Shown here in pieces: positions 24,995 through 34,230 of a stretch of DNA of 64,000 nucleotides. The stretch's first letter is position 1, and every line of letters starts with the position of its first letter. The stretch covers positions 62,001 to 126,000 of the forward strand of contig NZ_SEWG01000004.1 of NCBI RefSeq assembly GCF_004168255.1. Reading direction: 5' to 3'. A program made the position numbers and the translations under genes. The notes under the pieces are model-generated. The model did no database searches and had not been told where the DNA came from. It saw only the letters and a program-made list of their open reading frames with translations. This DNA comes from Mucilaginibacter terrigena. GTDB taxonomy: Bacteria; Bacteroidota; Bacteroidia; Sphingobacteriales; Sphingobacteriaceae.

Positions 24995-25933
24995 ATGAAA
25001 AAACCAGTACTGATCGTAGTGGGCATCCTGCTTTTAGCCTTTATAAGTATTTATTTTGTTATCCCCCAAAAAATAAAAATTTCCCATGTTATTGAGATAG
25101 ATGCTACCGACAGAAACGTATCAAAATTTTTGGTGAATAAAAAACCCTGGGCTAAATGGTGGCTGGGGCAGCACAACACAGCAGATAGCAACTTATTTGT
25201 ATACCAGGGCGCTAAGTATAAGTTACAGGAAAGCACTAACAGCTATATAAACCTGATTATTGAACATGATGATATAAAACTTACCAGCCAGGTAATTTAT
25301 GCTGCAACAGGCGAAGGCATGTGTGAAGTTACCTGGCTTGGCGAGATGCAAAGCAGCCTTAACCCTTTTGAACGGATAGCCCAGTATGTGAAGATCACCC
25401 ATCTTTCAAAAAACATTGAGGTGATCTTAACGCATTTTAAAAGCTTCATGCAAACCGAAAAAAATGTTTACGGCATGAGCATAAGGTTGAGTAAGATCAA
25501 AAATCCCATTGTACTGGCATCAACTACGCATACTGCCGATTATCCTTCTCCGATTGTTGTATACAAATTGGTTAATGAGCTTAAAAAACAAATATCAATG
25601 CAGGGTGCGCTTGCTTTAGATTCGCCCATGATGAATGTGCACGTCGACGAAAAAAACGGTTACCTGGTAATGATAGCTCTGCCTGTTAATAAATTGATAA
25701 CGCCCGGACCCAATACGGTTATAAATAAATTGGTTAAAGGCGCCAACGTATTAGAAGCCCAGGTTACCGGTGGTAAAAACACTATAACCAACGCCTTTTC
25801 ACAAGTTAAGCACTATCAAAAAGATCATGGGCTGATGTCGCCTGCAATGCCTTTTGAACTATTAATAACCAACAGGCTGGCCCAAAAAGATACTGCTAAG
25901 TGGGTAACAAAAATTTACTGGCCAATTTATTAA
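24995..25933 (+). CDS. SRPBCC-like / GyrI-like effector-binding domain membrane protein
   Basis: A 312-aa protein with one N-terminal transmembrane anchor (about 4-24). A START/SRPBCC-like domain follows (about 25-150, ISHVIEIDATDRNVSKFLVNKKPWAKWW). The C-terminal GyrI-like effector-binding domain covers about 160-310 (SPIVVYKLVNELKKQ, NGYLVMIALPVNK, GANVLEAQVTGG). This two-domain arrangement is common in Bacteroidota, and the ligand is unknown. The start at 24995 fits the anchor; an in-frame ATG four codons earlier is less likely. The gene lies on the plus strand, splitting the minus-strand Sus/CRTAC1 genes from the haloperoxidase/GH65 pair. Confidence 0.82.
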   Translation: MKKPVLIVVGILLLAFISIYFVIPQKIKISHVIEIDATDRNVSKFLVNKKPWAKWWLGQHNTADSNLFVYQGAKYKLQESTNSYINLIIEHDDIKLTSQVIYAATGEGMCEVTWLGEMQSSLNPFERIAQYVKITHLSKNIEVILTHFKSFMQTEKNVYGMSIRLSKIKNPIVLASTTHTADYPSPIVVYKLVNELKKQISMQGALALDSPMMNVHVDEKNGYLVMIALPVNKLITPGPNTVINKLVKGANVLEAQVTGGKNTITNAFSQVKHYQKDHGLMSPAMPFELLITNRLAQKDTAKWVTKIYWPIY

Positions 25934-25940
25934 CCAATAA

Positions 25941-28900
25941 TTACTTTGTCAGCAACATTAATTTACCCTGATAAGTGGTAATTATGTAGCTATTGCCCGC
26001 GATTGTTTTATACGGGTACAGATGGGTTATTTCCTGCGAATTAAGCATGCCATTCACCCAGTATTCGGGCATCGAAAACTGCTTTGTACGCCTGTCATAA
26101 TGTGCTGTTACTAAACCTAAAGCGTCGTATTTACCCTCGTAAGGTACCACGCCCCAATAGTTGCCATTTAACAAAACATCGCCCTGCTTATTGTTAAGCG
26201 GTGTGATAGACCGAACAGGCGCTTGCTGGTATAAGTAAGGTAATTCGGTAATTTTTTTAGCGTTTAAAACATCACTGATAAAAACGCTGCTGAATTGATT
26301 GGCCTGTAACCGGCCGCTATCTGTAAGGTTATCTTTAAATATTTCTGCGGTGGTTTTATCTGCCATTTTCTGATAGCTCAGAAACTCCTTCTTCAGGTAA
26401 GGGAGTTCCTGCTCCAGGTCGTTTTTGGGGCGGAAAGGATAATACTCTCCTTTATAAAAATAGGATAAGATCAAATCGTTCTTACCGTCTTTATCAATAT
26501 CATTATTATACCCATAAAGTGGTTGGTCGCTATTTACGTTATACTTATTATTGATACCCCAGTTACCTGCTACAAGGTCGGCTTTGCCATCTCCATCCAT
26601 ATCGGTAATTATTGCCGACTGCCACCAGCCTATTTGTTCATCCAGCAAGGGCGAAGAAAACCTGACCAGTTTCTTATTCTTGTTCAAAAATATTTGTACC
26701 GGCTGCCATTCCGAACTAATTATGATGTCATCCACGCCGTTATGGTCAACATCTGCTGTTGATATATTTGTAATAAAACGTATCCCCGTTAAATTGGCAA
26801 ATTGCTTTCCTGGGGCTATTCTAAATCCTGCGGTACCGCTATTTAACAACACTACCGATGCGGCGGCCATTGTATAATTCTGAAAAGGCACGCTGTTGCT
26901 AAAAAATAAATCCTTTTTCCCATCGCCATCAAAATCATACACCAGTATGTGTGACACCAGAACGTTTATTTGTGGTAAGGCCTTGTACTCAAATTGGTAA
27001 TTACCTTTATTAATGTAAAGCCGCGGCTGTATGGTTTTATCCAGCTCAATAAAGGGGAAGTTGGCGCTTAAAACAATCAGATCGGGCAAACCGTCGTTAT
27101 TTACATCGGCCCATTGCGCTTGGGTATCAGCGTGGTCTTTAAACTTAGTAAAGGCATCTACAGTTATCTTTTTAAAATTACCATCCGCTGTTCCGGCTAA
27201 AATATACTTTTCCTCGCCTGCTACACCGCCTATATAAATATCTTCAATTCCATCATTATTCGCATCGGCAACGGCTATAGCCGGCGTGTGTGGCAAATAA
27301 GTGTGCGGTAAAAGGTTGTAATAATTAAAATCGGGTGTTTCAAACGGCTTTATATCTGCTAAAAGTTTTGCTTTTACATCTACATAGGTAAACTCCTTTT
27401 TACCTTGTATATAGTTATTAACCAATGTGGCAACATCGGTTACAGTTTTGGTTTTGCTCTTAGCGTAAGTAATGACCGTTTTTTTATCCAGCGTAAAATC
27501 CTTTATTAACTGATAGGAATTATCCGGCCATATCACCATTAACTCTTCCGGTTTATCGCCTGGTAAAAATGTAAACAAAAGGTTGTTGCCCTGTGTGCTT
27601 GCGTAAGCTGTGCTGGTTTGTATTTCCTGGTGATCCACCTGTTTTTCCGACCGCAGGAACAATTTGGCCCCAATACCATCGGGGTTAGCCTGGGTGTATT
27701 TAACGCTTAGCTTCAGGTACGATGGTTTGGTTTCCTTGCTGTTTTCCACCGTCATATTCTGATAAATAAAAGCCGGTGCATCCATATTGTTGGTTACCAG
27801 TTCAAGGTCGCCATCGTTATCCAGGTCAACCGCTACAGACCCTGCAGAGATGGAAGGATCCTTCATATCGTTCCCGGCAGATACATCATTAAACTTCAGC
27901 TTGTCCTCGCCCTGGTAAAGATAGTTGTGCACATCGCCATCGGGCATCAGGTTGATCTTTTCCTTATCAAAGAAACGGCTGGTTTTAAAATCTTTTATTA
28001 CGTTAGGATCGCCCAGGTATTTAAGATAATCCATATCATTCAAACGCTTTTTTATCCCGTTTGAAAAAAACATATCCTTACGGCCATCCATATCAAAGTC
28101 CTGCACCAGCGGCGACCAGGTCCAGTCGGTAGCAGATACACCTGAGTACAAACTCAGATCAATAAACTTTTTGCCGTTGCCTACATTTAGCTGCAGGCAA
28201 TTTTTTGAATACTGGTAATGATAACCCGCATCAACCTCCTGGTTATAAATATCAAGTGGCCCATCATTTATAGTCGACTTGAGGGCTTTCATATCTTCGG
28301 GCAACATATCTGTACTAATTACATCCAGGTGGCCGTCTTTATTAACATCGCTTATGGTGTTACCCATCGAAAATAAGCTGGTATGGCCAAAAGCGGTTTT
28401 TAATTCTTCTTTAAACGTTCCGTTTTTTTGGTTGATGTAATAGTAATCCTGTTCAAAAAAATCATTGCTTACATATATATCGTCCCAGCCATCGTTGTTA
28501 AGGTCGCCAACGCTAACACCCAGGCCGTAGCCTATTGGTGCCGAGTATATACCCGAGTTTGCGGTAACATCTGTAAACTTGTTATTATCGTTCCTAAACA
28601 TATGGTCGCCGGCATCGTGGCTGGTTTTAAAACGCAGGGTCGAGTCGCCGTAGGTCTCGTTACTGTGAACAGATGATGTTAGCAGAAACATATCCAGATC
28701 GCCGTCTTTATCGTAATCCGTAAAAGAGGCCTGGGTTGAAAAGCCCGAAAAATCGAGGCCATATTTTGCGGCGCTTTCTGTAAAAGTAAGATCTCCGTTA
28801 TTAATGTATAGCTGATTATGCCCCTTAAAACCTTTAAAGTTGGCTACCACGCAAACGTATATATCCTTTAACCCATCACCATTGATGTCCACAACGGTTA

Positions 28901-29273
28901 CGCCGGTTTTCCAGCTACCGGTACCGGCAACACCAGCTTTAGCAGTAATATCCTCAAATTTAAGATCGCCCTTATTAATATAAAGCTTGTTAGGCCCCTG
29001 GTTCGACACAAAGTACAGGTCCTCAAGCCCATCGTTATTAAAGTCGGCAGAAGCTACCCCGGCACCATTGTAGAAATAAAGGTAATCTAAAATGTTAATC
29101 GAATCGGTAACCGTATTCTTGTTGTTAAAATCAACATGGGTTTGTTCGGCAGTAAGCAGTTTAAAGATACCGTCGCCGCGTTTTTTTGATTTGCACGAAC
29201 CCAATATTACAGCACCTATGAATGCGAAGCAGCAAAATATTACGATTTGTTTGTGTAAGTTAGCCTTTAGCAT
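25941..29273 (-). CDS. CRTAC1-family VCBS/FG-GAP repeat lipoprotein
   Basis: A 1110-aa lipoprotein with lipobox LGSC (C27). Many calcium-binding FG-GAP/VCBS blades of the form DxNNDGxxDL(Y/F) occur, for example SADFNNDGLEDLYFVSN, VVDINGDGLKDIYVC and DMDGDGKADLVAGNWG, so it should fold into one or two beta-propellers. An ASPIC/UnbV-like domain sits near the middle (YLKLSVKYTQANPDGIGAKL, ELMVIWPDNSYQ). The protein is expected on the outer membrane surface, perhaps binding glycans or partner enzymes. It is 35-40% alike by eye to the next gene upstream, 6 bp away, indicating tandem duplication. No catalytic motif is visible. Confidence 0.9.
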   Translation of the reverse strand: MLKANLHKQIVIFCCFAFIGAVILGSCKSKKRGDGIFKLLTAEQTHVDFNNKNTVTDSINILDYLYFYNGAGVASADFNNDGLEDLYFVSNQGPNKLYINKGDLKFEDITAKAGVAGTGSWKTGVTVVDINGDGLKDIYVCVVANFKGFKGHNQLYINNGDLTFTESAAKYGLDFSGFSTQASFTDYDKDGDLDMFLLTSSVHSNETYGDSTLRFKTSHDAGDHMFRNDNNKFTDVTANSGIYSAPIGYGLGVSVGDLNNDGWDDIYVSNDFFEQDYYYINQKNGTFKEELKTAFGHTSLFSMGNTISDVNKDGHLDVISTDMLPEDMKALKSTINDGPLDIYNQEVDAGYHYQYSKNCLQLNVGNGKKFIDLSLYSGVSATDWTWSPLVQDFDMDGRKDMFFSNGIKKRLNDMDYLKYLGDPNVIKDFKTSRFFDKEKINLMPDGDVHNYLYQGEDKLKFNDVSAGNDMKDPSISAGSVAVDLDNDGDLELVTNNMDAPAFIYQNMTVENSKETKPSYLKLSVKYTQANPDGIGAKLFLRSEKQVDHQEIQTSTAYASTQGNNLLFTFLPGDKPEELMVIWPDNSYQLIKDFTLDKKTVITYAKSKTKTVTDVATLVNNYIQGKKEFTYVDVKAKLLADIKPFETPDFNYYNLLPHTYLPHTPAIAVADANNDGIEDIYIGGVAGEEKYILAGTADGNFKKITVDAFTKFKDHADTQAQWADVNNDGLPDLIVLSANFPFIELDKTIQPRLYINKGNYQFEYKALPQINVLVSHILVYDFDGDGKKDLFFSNSVPFQNYTMAAASVVLLNSGTAGFRIAPGKQFANLTGIRFITNISTADVDHNGVDDIIISSEWQPVQIFLNKNKKLVRFSSPLLDEQIGWWQSAIITDMDGDGKADLVAGNWGINNKYNVNSDQPLYGYNNDIDKDGKNDLILSYFYKGEYYPFRPKNDLEQELPYLKKEFLSYQKMADKTTAEIFKDNLTDSGRLQANQFSSVFISDVLNAKKITELPYLYQQAPVRSITPLNNKQGDVLLNGNYWGVVPYEGKYDALGLVTAHYDRRTKQFSMPEYWVNGMLNSQEITHLYPYKTIAGNSYIITTYQGKLMLLTK

Positions 29274-29279
29274 ATCTGC

Positions 29280-32200
29280 TTAACGTAGTTTGTAAGCTTT
29301 AAGCTTATCATCATTTATTCCAAATACATAGTATTTATCTCCGCGACTGTTCTTTATCGTCAATGATGAACGTACTTGTCCGTTAAGTTTAATACCACTT
29401 TTTGCGGGTGGAATATAAGCAAATCCGTTTTTAGTGTACTTATAAATTTGACCATAACTTGCATCAAGGCGGCCAACTTCGGGTTTAAAACCATAGAAAT
29501 TACCCCCCAGTATAATACTTGGCGCGCCGCTGTTATCAATATCATCGCACAAAATGGTGCTTACATTTGATAACTGTGCATGGTATGGTAATGGTTTACA
29601 TATAAATTTATTGCCGCTGCCATTGATAAATACTGCCGAAGCTAAATAGTTAATTTCGTGCTCTTCGGCTCCGGCTAACATCTCGTCGGTAAAAATTTCG
29701 TTAAAAGGCTTGCCTGCATAATCGGCATACTTTAGGTATTTCTTTTTTAGTACCGGGATCTGTCCGGTTAGATCTGGTTTCATGTGAAACACGTATGGGA
29801 CATGCTGGCGATATATGGATGTTATGCACTCCTTGGTACCGTTGCCGTCAAAATCCTTTATGTATATCTTCATGGGTTCGGCCTGTGTTGCCCTGAATTT
29901 TGAATTTAAGCCCAGGTTACCTGCAAGGATATCTAATTTTCCGTCGCCGTTTATATCGGCAATTTCCAGGCTGCTCCACCAGCCTTTGTAGCTGTCCAGC
30001 TGCTTATCTAAAGTAAATTTGCCATTATTATTGCGGTAAATTTTTATCCCCATCCAGTTGCCTGCTATTACCAGGTCCGGGTAGCCGTTACCGTCGATAT
30101 CGGCCCATTGGGCGGCTGTTACCATTCCCGGTTTAACATTGGCACCTAATACCTGTTTGGTTACATCAGTAAAGTTTCCTTTGCCATCGTTATGCATAAC
30201 GTATGAGTTTGGCGATACTGCATAAGTGCCTGGCACGCTACGGCCACCAATAAACAGATCGGGGTGGCCATCCTTATCATAATCGCAGGCTGTAACTACC
30301 GAGGCATTTATTGCCACAGGTATAGCTTTTTGAGCATTCCGGTGCAAGTTGCCCTTACCATCGTTTTCGTAAAACCGTGGGTAGTAAATATTTGTACCGG
30401 CCTCTTCGGCATTACCGCCCACTCCAATGATCAGGTCCTCATCTCCATCACCATCAAAATCGCCAAAGGCTGCGCCCGCGTTTTCCAGGTAGGTTTGCTT
30501 TTGCAGATCATCGGGGATGTATTGCTTAAAACGACCGTTTTTTTGCTGCACGTATATAGCTGCCGGATTATCCTTTGAACTGCCGAAGTAAAAATCAGTA
30601 AGCCCATCTTTATTTATATCACCTTTGGCCATGTAAGGGTTTTCTGTTGATAGCATTTGCAGCATCAGGCGCTCGTTATCAAAATCTATAAAGCCATCTT
30701 CGGTGTGTTTGGGTACCGAGTCGAACAGTGTTTTTTCGGCTTCTACAAAAAGCGTTTTTACAGGTTGTTTTGTAAAATTGTATTGCAGCTTTGCATCGGC
30801 CATTTTAAAAGTATACAATTTATTTACCGCTATATTTTTGGCAGCCTGGTATTTGCCGCCCGGCCATATAATTTGCACCGAATCGGCCTGTGTAATTTTA
30901 CCAACACCAATAGTAACAAGGTTTGGCGATGTACTGCTTTCAAAGCCGCGCGTTGGCTGCTGGTAATATATGAGAGAAGAATTTTTTGAAAAAACTTTTA
31001 TAGTAGCACCTATCCCAAAACGATTGAGCCCTTCGCCCTGTAGTTTTAGCTGGATGTAATTGTTGTGCAGCTTTTCGGCGTTACTTTTATAGATAAAAAG
31101 TGGCGAGTTTACATTGTTTACAATCAGGTCATTATCGCCGTCGTTATCTAAGTCGCCATATGCGGCGCCGTTACTAAACGATAATTGGTCTAAACCAAAC
31201 TCGTGCGCTTTATTGGTGAAGGTTAAATCGCGGTTATTTAGGTATGCATAGCTGCTAACCGGCGTTGATACCATTTTATCGGCAAAATTTTTATAATCAA
31301 ATTTTTGTTTTTCGGCAATTTTATCCATGCTTTCGCGGTTACCTAAAAACTCAATGTAATCCTGGTCGGTAAGGTCTTTATATATGCCGTTTGATACAAA
31401 AATATCTTTCCAGCCATCATTATCCATATCAAAAAACAATGCCCCCCAGCTCCAGTCGGTAGCGCTTACGCCGGCATTAAATGCAATTTCAGAGAATGTA
31501 CCATCGCCGTTATTTAATTGCAGGCAGTTTTGCATAAACTGGTTGTAATAACCATCGTGCTGCTTTAGTTTAATAACATCAAAAGATTCGAACGAGGTTA
31601 TCTGTTTCAGCCTTTTATCACCTTCGGGCAGCATTTCAGTGGTAAAAATATCAAGATTGCCATCGTTGTTAATATCAGCAATATCCGACCCCATCGAGGC
31701 CAGGCTCAGGTGCCCTGCTTCGGCTTGTATATCTTCCTTAAAAGTTCCGTTATGCTGATTGATGTAGAGGTAATCGCGTTCAAAAAAATCGTTCGAAACG
31801 TAAATATCAGGGTAGCCGTCCTGGTTAACATCGGCAACAGATACGCCTAACCCAAAACCTATATCGCTTGAAAATATACCTGCCTGCTGGGTAATGTTTG
31901 TGAAGTGCCCACCATCGTTACGGTACAAATGTGCTCCGCCCAGTTTATCAACTACTGCACGCAAATTCTGGCTAAAATCAAACGACCCAATAGGCCTGAA
32001 GGAGTTATTTAAAACAAAGCAATCCAGGTCGCCATCGTTATCCATATCAAAAAATATGGCTTGCGTTGACAGGCCGTTATCGGTAAGCCCGTACTTTTCG
32101 GCCTCTTCTTTAAAAGTGCCATCGTGCTGATTAATAAAAAGCTCGTTACCTTTTTTATCAATTACGTTACCGCTGTGGCAAACATAAATATCCAGCCAGC

Positions 32201-32579
32201 CATCGCCATTAATATCAACCATAGTTACACCTGTGCTCCAGTACTTTGTACCTTTTACTCCGGCCTTATCGGTAACATCGTCAAACTTCCAGTTCCCCTT
32301 GTTAATATAAAGTTTATTACCCCCCTGGTTTGATGTAAGGTAAATATCATTTAGCCCATCGTTATTTACATCGCCAATGGCAACACCACCCCCGTTATAA
32401 TAATTACGAAAAGTAAATACGTTGGTTTGGTTTTTATCAACCAGCTGGTTAATGAAGCTAACGCCTAATTTATCGTTATTTTGCAGCGTAAAAAGTGGGT
32501 TCTTAACATCGTTATTATGGCAGGCCGATATGCCGATAATTATGATAAGGAGGGGGAAAAGGCTAATCTTTTTTACCAT
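29280..32579 (-). CDS. CRTAC1-family VCBS/FG-GAP repeat lipoprotein (paralogue)
   Basis: A 1099-aa lipoprotein (lipobox ISAC). The layout equals that of its downstream neighbour: N-terminal FG-GAP blades (IGDVNNDGLNDIYLTSNQGG, MVDINGDGWLDIYVC), a central ASPIC/UnbV domain (NRFGIGATIKVFSKNSS to ADSVQIIWPGGKYQ), and a second propeller (DFDGDGDEDLIIGVGG, DINGDGKLDILAGNLG). The ATG at 32579 (MVKKISLFPLL) puts the signal peptide at the N-terminus; seven more residues are possible upstream. It lies 96 bp after the SusD gene, so SusC, SusD and both CRTAC1 proteins probably form one operon. Confidence 0.9.
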   Translation of the reverse strand: MVKKISLFPLLIIIIGISACHNNDVKNPLFTLQNNDKLGVSFINQLVDKNQTNVFTFRNYYNGGGVAIGDVNNDGLNDIYLTSNQGGNKLYINKGNWKFDDVTDKAGVKGTKYWSTGVTMVDINGDGWLDIYVCHSGNVIDKKGNELFINQHDGTFKEEAEKYGLTDNGLSTQAIFFDMDNDGDLDCFVLNNSFRPIGSFDFSQNLRAVVDKLGGAHLYRNDGGHFTNITQQAGIFSSDIGFGLGVSVADVNQDGYPDIYVSNDFFERDYLYINQHNGTFKEDIQAEAGHLSLASMGSDIADINNDGNLDIFTTEMLPEGDKRLKQITSFESFDVIKLKQHDGYYNQFMQNCLQLNNGDGTFSEIAFNAGVSATDWSWGALFFDMDNDGWKDIFVSNGIYKDLTDQDYIEFLGNRESMDKIAEKQKFDYKNFADKMVSTPVSSYAYLNNRDLTFTNKAHEFGLDQLSFSNGAAYGDLDNDGDNDLIVNNVNSPLFIYKSNAEKLHNNYIQLKLQGEGLNRFGIGATIKVFSKNSSLIYYQQPTRGFESSTSPNLVTIGVGKITQADSVQIIWPGGKYQAAKNIAVNKLYTFKMADAKLQYNFTKQPVKTLFVEAEKTLFDSVPKHTEDGFIDFDNERLMLQMLSTENPYMAKGDINKDGLTDFYFGSSKDNPAAIYVQQKNGRFKQYIPDDLQKQTYLENAGAAFGDFDGDGDEDLIIGVGGNAEEAGTNIYYPRFYENDGKGNLHRNAQKAIPVAINASVVTACDYDKDGHPDLFIGGRSVPGTYAVSPNSYVMHNDGKGNFTDVTKQVLGANVKPGMVTAAQWADIDGNGYPDLVIAGNWMGIKIYRNNNGKFTLDKQLDSYKGWWSSLEIADINGDGKLDILAGNLGLNSKFRATQAEPMKIYIKDFDGNGTKECITSIYRQHVPYVFHMKPDLTGQIPVLKKKYLKYADYAGKPFNEIFTDEMLAGAEEHEINYLASAVFINGSGNKFICKPLPYHAQLSNVSTILCDDIDNSGAPSIILGGNFYGFKPEVGRLDASYGQIYKYTKNGFAYIPPAKSGIKLNGQVRSSLTIKNSRGDKYYVFGINDDKLKAYKLR

Positions 32580-32675
32580 TGCAAAATATACAAAAAACAA
32601 ACGTAGCGAATTGCTTCGCTACGTTTAAAAAATCAAATCAAATATAATTAATTGGAAACTGGTTTCAATTGTTTA

Positions 32676-34220
32676 TTAATAACCCGGGTTTTGTTTCAGA
32701 TTAGGGTTAGTATCAACAGCACGTTGTGGTATTGGGTACAATGTGCGCGATTTATCAGTTGCCAATGGGCGCTGATCTACCGGATCGTTAAATTTACCGA
32801 AACGGATAAGGTCATTCCTTCTCCAGCCTTCCCAGTAAAGTTCGCGGCCACGCTCTGCAAGTAAATCAGCTTCTGATACGGCTGATAATGGTGTTGCACC
32901 ACGAGGTGTACGTATAGCGTTCACAAGAGCTAAAGCAGTTTGGCCGTTAGGGTCGGTACCGCCACGCATAATTGCTTCGGCTTTTTCTAACAATACATCG
33001 GCAAAACGGAAAAATACATAATCGTTATCCTCGCTGTTATCTGTAACAGATCCATCAGCATTTGGATGCGGGAAATATTTAAACACCCTTATACCTTGTG
33101 CTTCTGTTGAGTAGTTTAGGTTAACCTCTGGTGTAAAAATAAGTGGTTTACCGCTACGTTGGGTTAATGCTTTGTTATTAGGCCCATATTGTTGCCCAAC
33201 TGCAAAGCCTGCCCGTAACCCAACTTTATCTGTTAAGCCCGGATAAGCAACACCACGGCGCTCATCTGTAGGTTGGAAAGAGTTGTAAAACTCCGCAAGA
33301 GTGGTGAAGCCATTCCAGCCATCAGGCGTTTGGTTGTAGTGTAAGCCCATTTTCCAGCGGTTTTTTGCATTACCCATTTGCCTTGATGGTGTATTGTACA
33401 AACCAAATATATTGTCATGAGATTGCTCTGAGTTATCCCATGCAAAGTTTTGGAAATATTTACCTGCAGGCTCTATAGAATAAGTGCCGGAAGCGATGAT
33501 CTTGTTGGCATACTCAATCACTTTATTCATGTCTGCCGGTGCAAAAGTAAAAGTAGGCCCGCCAACTGTTTCTGAAGTATAAACAGCCCTGTTAAGGTAA
33601 ACTTTGGCTAATAATGCCTGCGCAGCTGCCTTACTTGCTACACCAATGTTTGGCGCTGCACCAAGGTTTGCTTCAGCAAATTCAAGATCTTTTATAATAA
33701 AATCTGTTGCCTCGGGGCGGCTGTATACTTTAGGTATATCAGTGTTAGCGCTTTTAGGGTCGCGGAACGGAGCCTGCCCGTAAAGGTCAACTACCTGGAA
33801 CATAAAGTAAGCACGCAGAAAGCTTGCTTCAGCTTTTATCTGATCTGAGGCAGCCCTGTCAATAACCTGGGTTGCACGAAACACCCCAATGTTAAGCTGA
33901 TCCCAGGTATCGTTTACCTGGTTGTGCGACGGTGTCCATGTGTGCGTGTGTAATTTACGCCATGTACCAAAGTCACCCCAGTCGGTCCCGCGGGTTGGGC
34001 CCATCATTTCGTCTGTTGAATGCTCCTGCAGGGCATAGGTGTTACCCTGATCTGCCTGCCCGCCTAATTGAGAATATACACCTGCAAGGTCAGATTCGCT
34101 AAGCGCACCGCCTTTATCCTCAAATCTGTTACCTAATACTTTTTCGTCCAATTTTGCACAGCCCGATGCGACTAATATGGCCATGCTACAAATTGCTGCT
34201 CTGAAAGTCAATTTTTTCAT
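32676..34220 (-). CDS. RagB/SusD family nutrient-uptake outer membrane lipoprotein
   Basis: A 514-aa lipoprotein, lipobox VASGC, with the TPR-like helical SusD fold. Typical parts are AEASFLRAYFMFQVVDLYGQAPF, AAAQALLAKVYLNRAVY and the C-terminal RGRELYWEGWRRNDLIRFGKF. SusD proteins bind the polymer or oligosaccharide on the cell surface and act as a lid over SusC. The ATG at 34220 lies 10 bp after the SusC stop; the longer reading from 34244 overlaps susC and lacks a leader shape. The ligand cannot be read from sequence, but GH65 and GH31 neighbours suggest alpha-glucosides. Confidence 0.95.
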   Translation of the reverse strand: MKKLTFRAAICSMAILVASGCAKLDEKVLGNRFEDKGGALSESDLAGVYSQLGGQADQGNTYALQEHSTDEMMGPTRGTDWGDFGTWRKLHTHTWTPSHNQVNDTWDQLNIGVFRATQVIDRAASDQIKAEASFLRAYFMFQVVDLYGQAPFRDPKSANTDIPKVYSRPEATDFIIKDLEFAEANLGAAPNIGVASKAAAQALLAKVYLNRAVYTSETVGGPTFTFAPADMNKVIEYANKIIASGTYSIEPAGKYFQNFAWDNSEQSHDNIFGLYNTPSRQMGNAKNRWKMGLHYNQTPDGWNGFTTLAEFYNSFQPTDERRGVAYPGLTDKVGLRAGFAVGQQYGPNNKALTQRSGKPLIFTPEVNLNYSTEAQGIRVFKYFPHPNADGSVTDNSEDNDYVFFRFADVLLEKAEAIMRGGTDPNGQTALALVNAIRTPRGATPLSAVSEADLLAERGRELYWEGWRRNDLIRFGKFNDPVDQRPLATDKSRTLYPIPQRAVDTNPNLKQNPGY

Positions 34221-34230
34221 ACTTATGTTT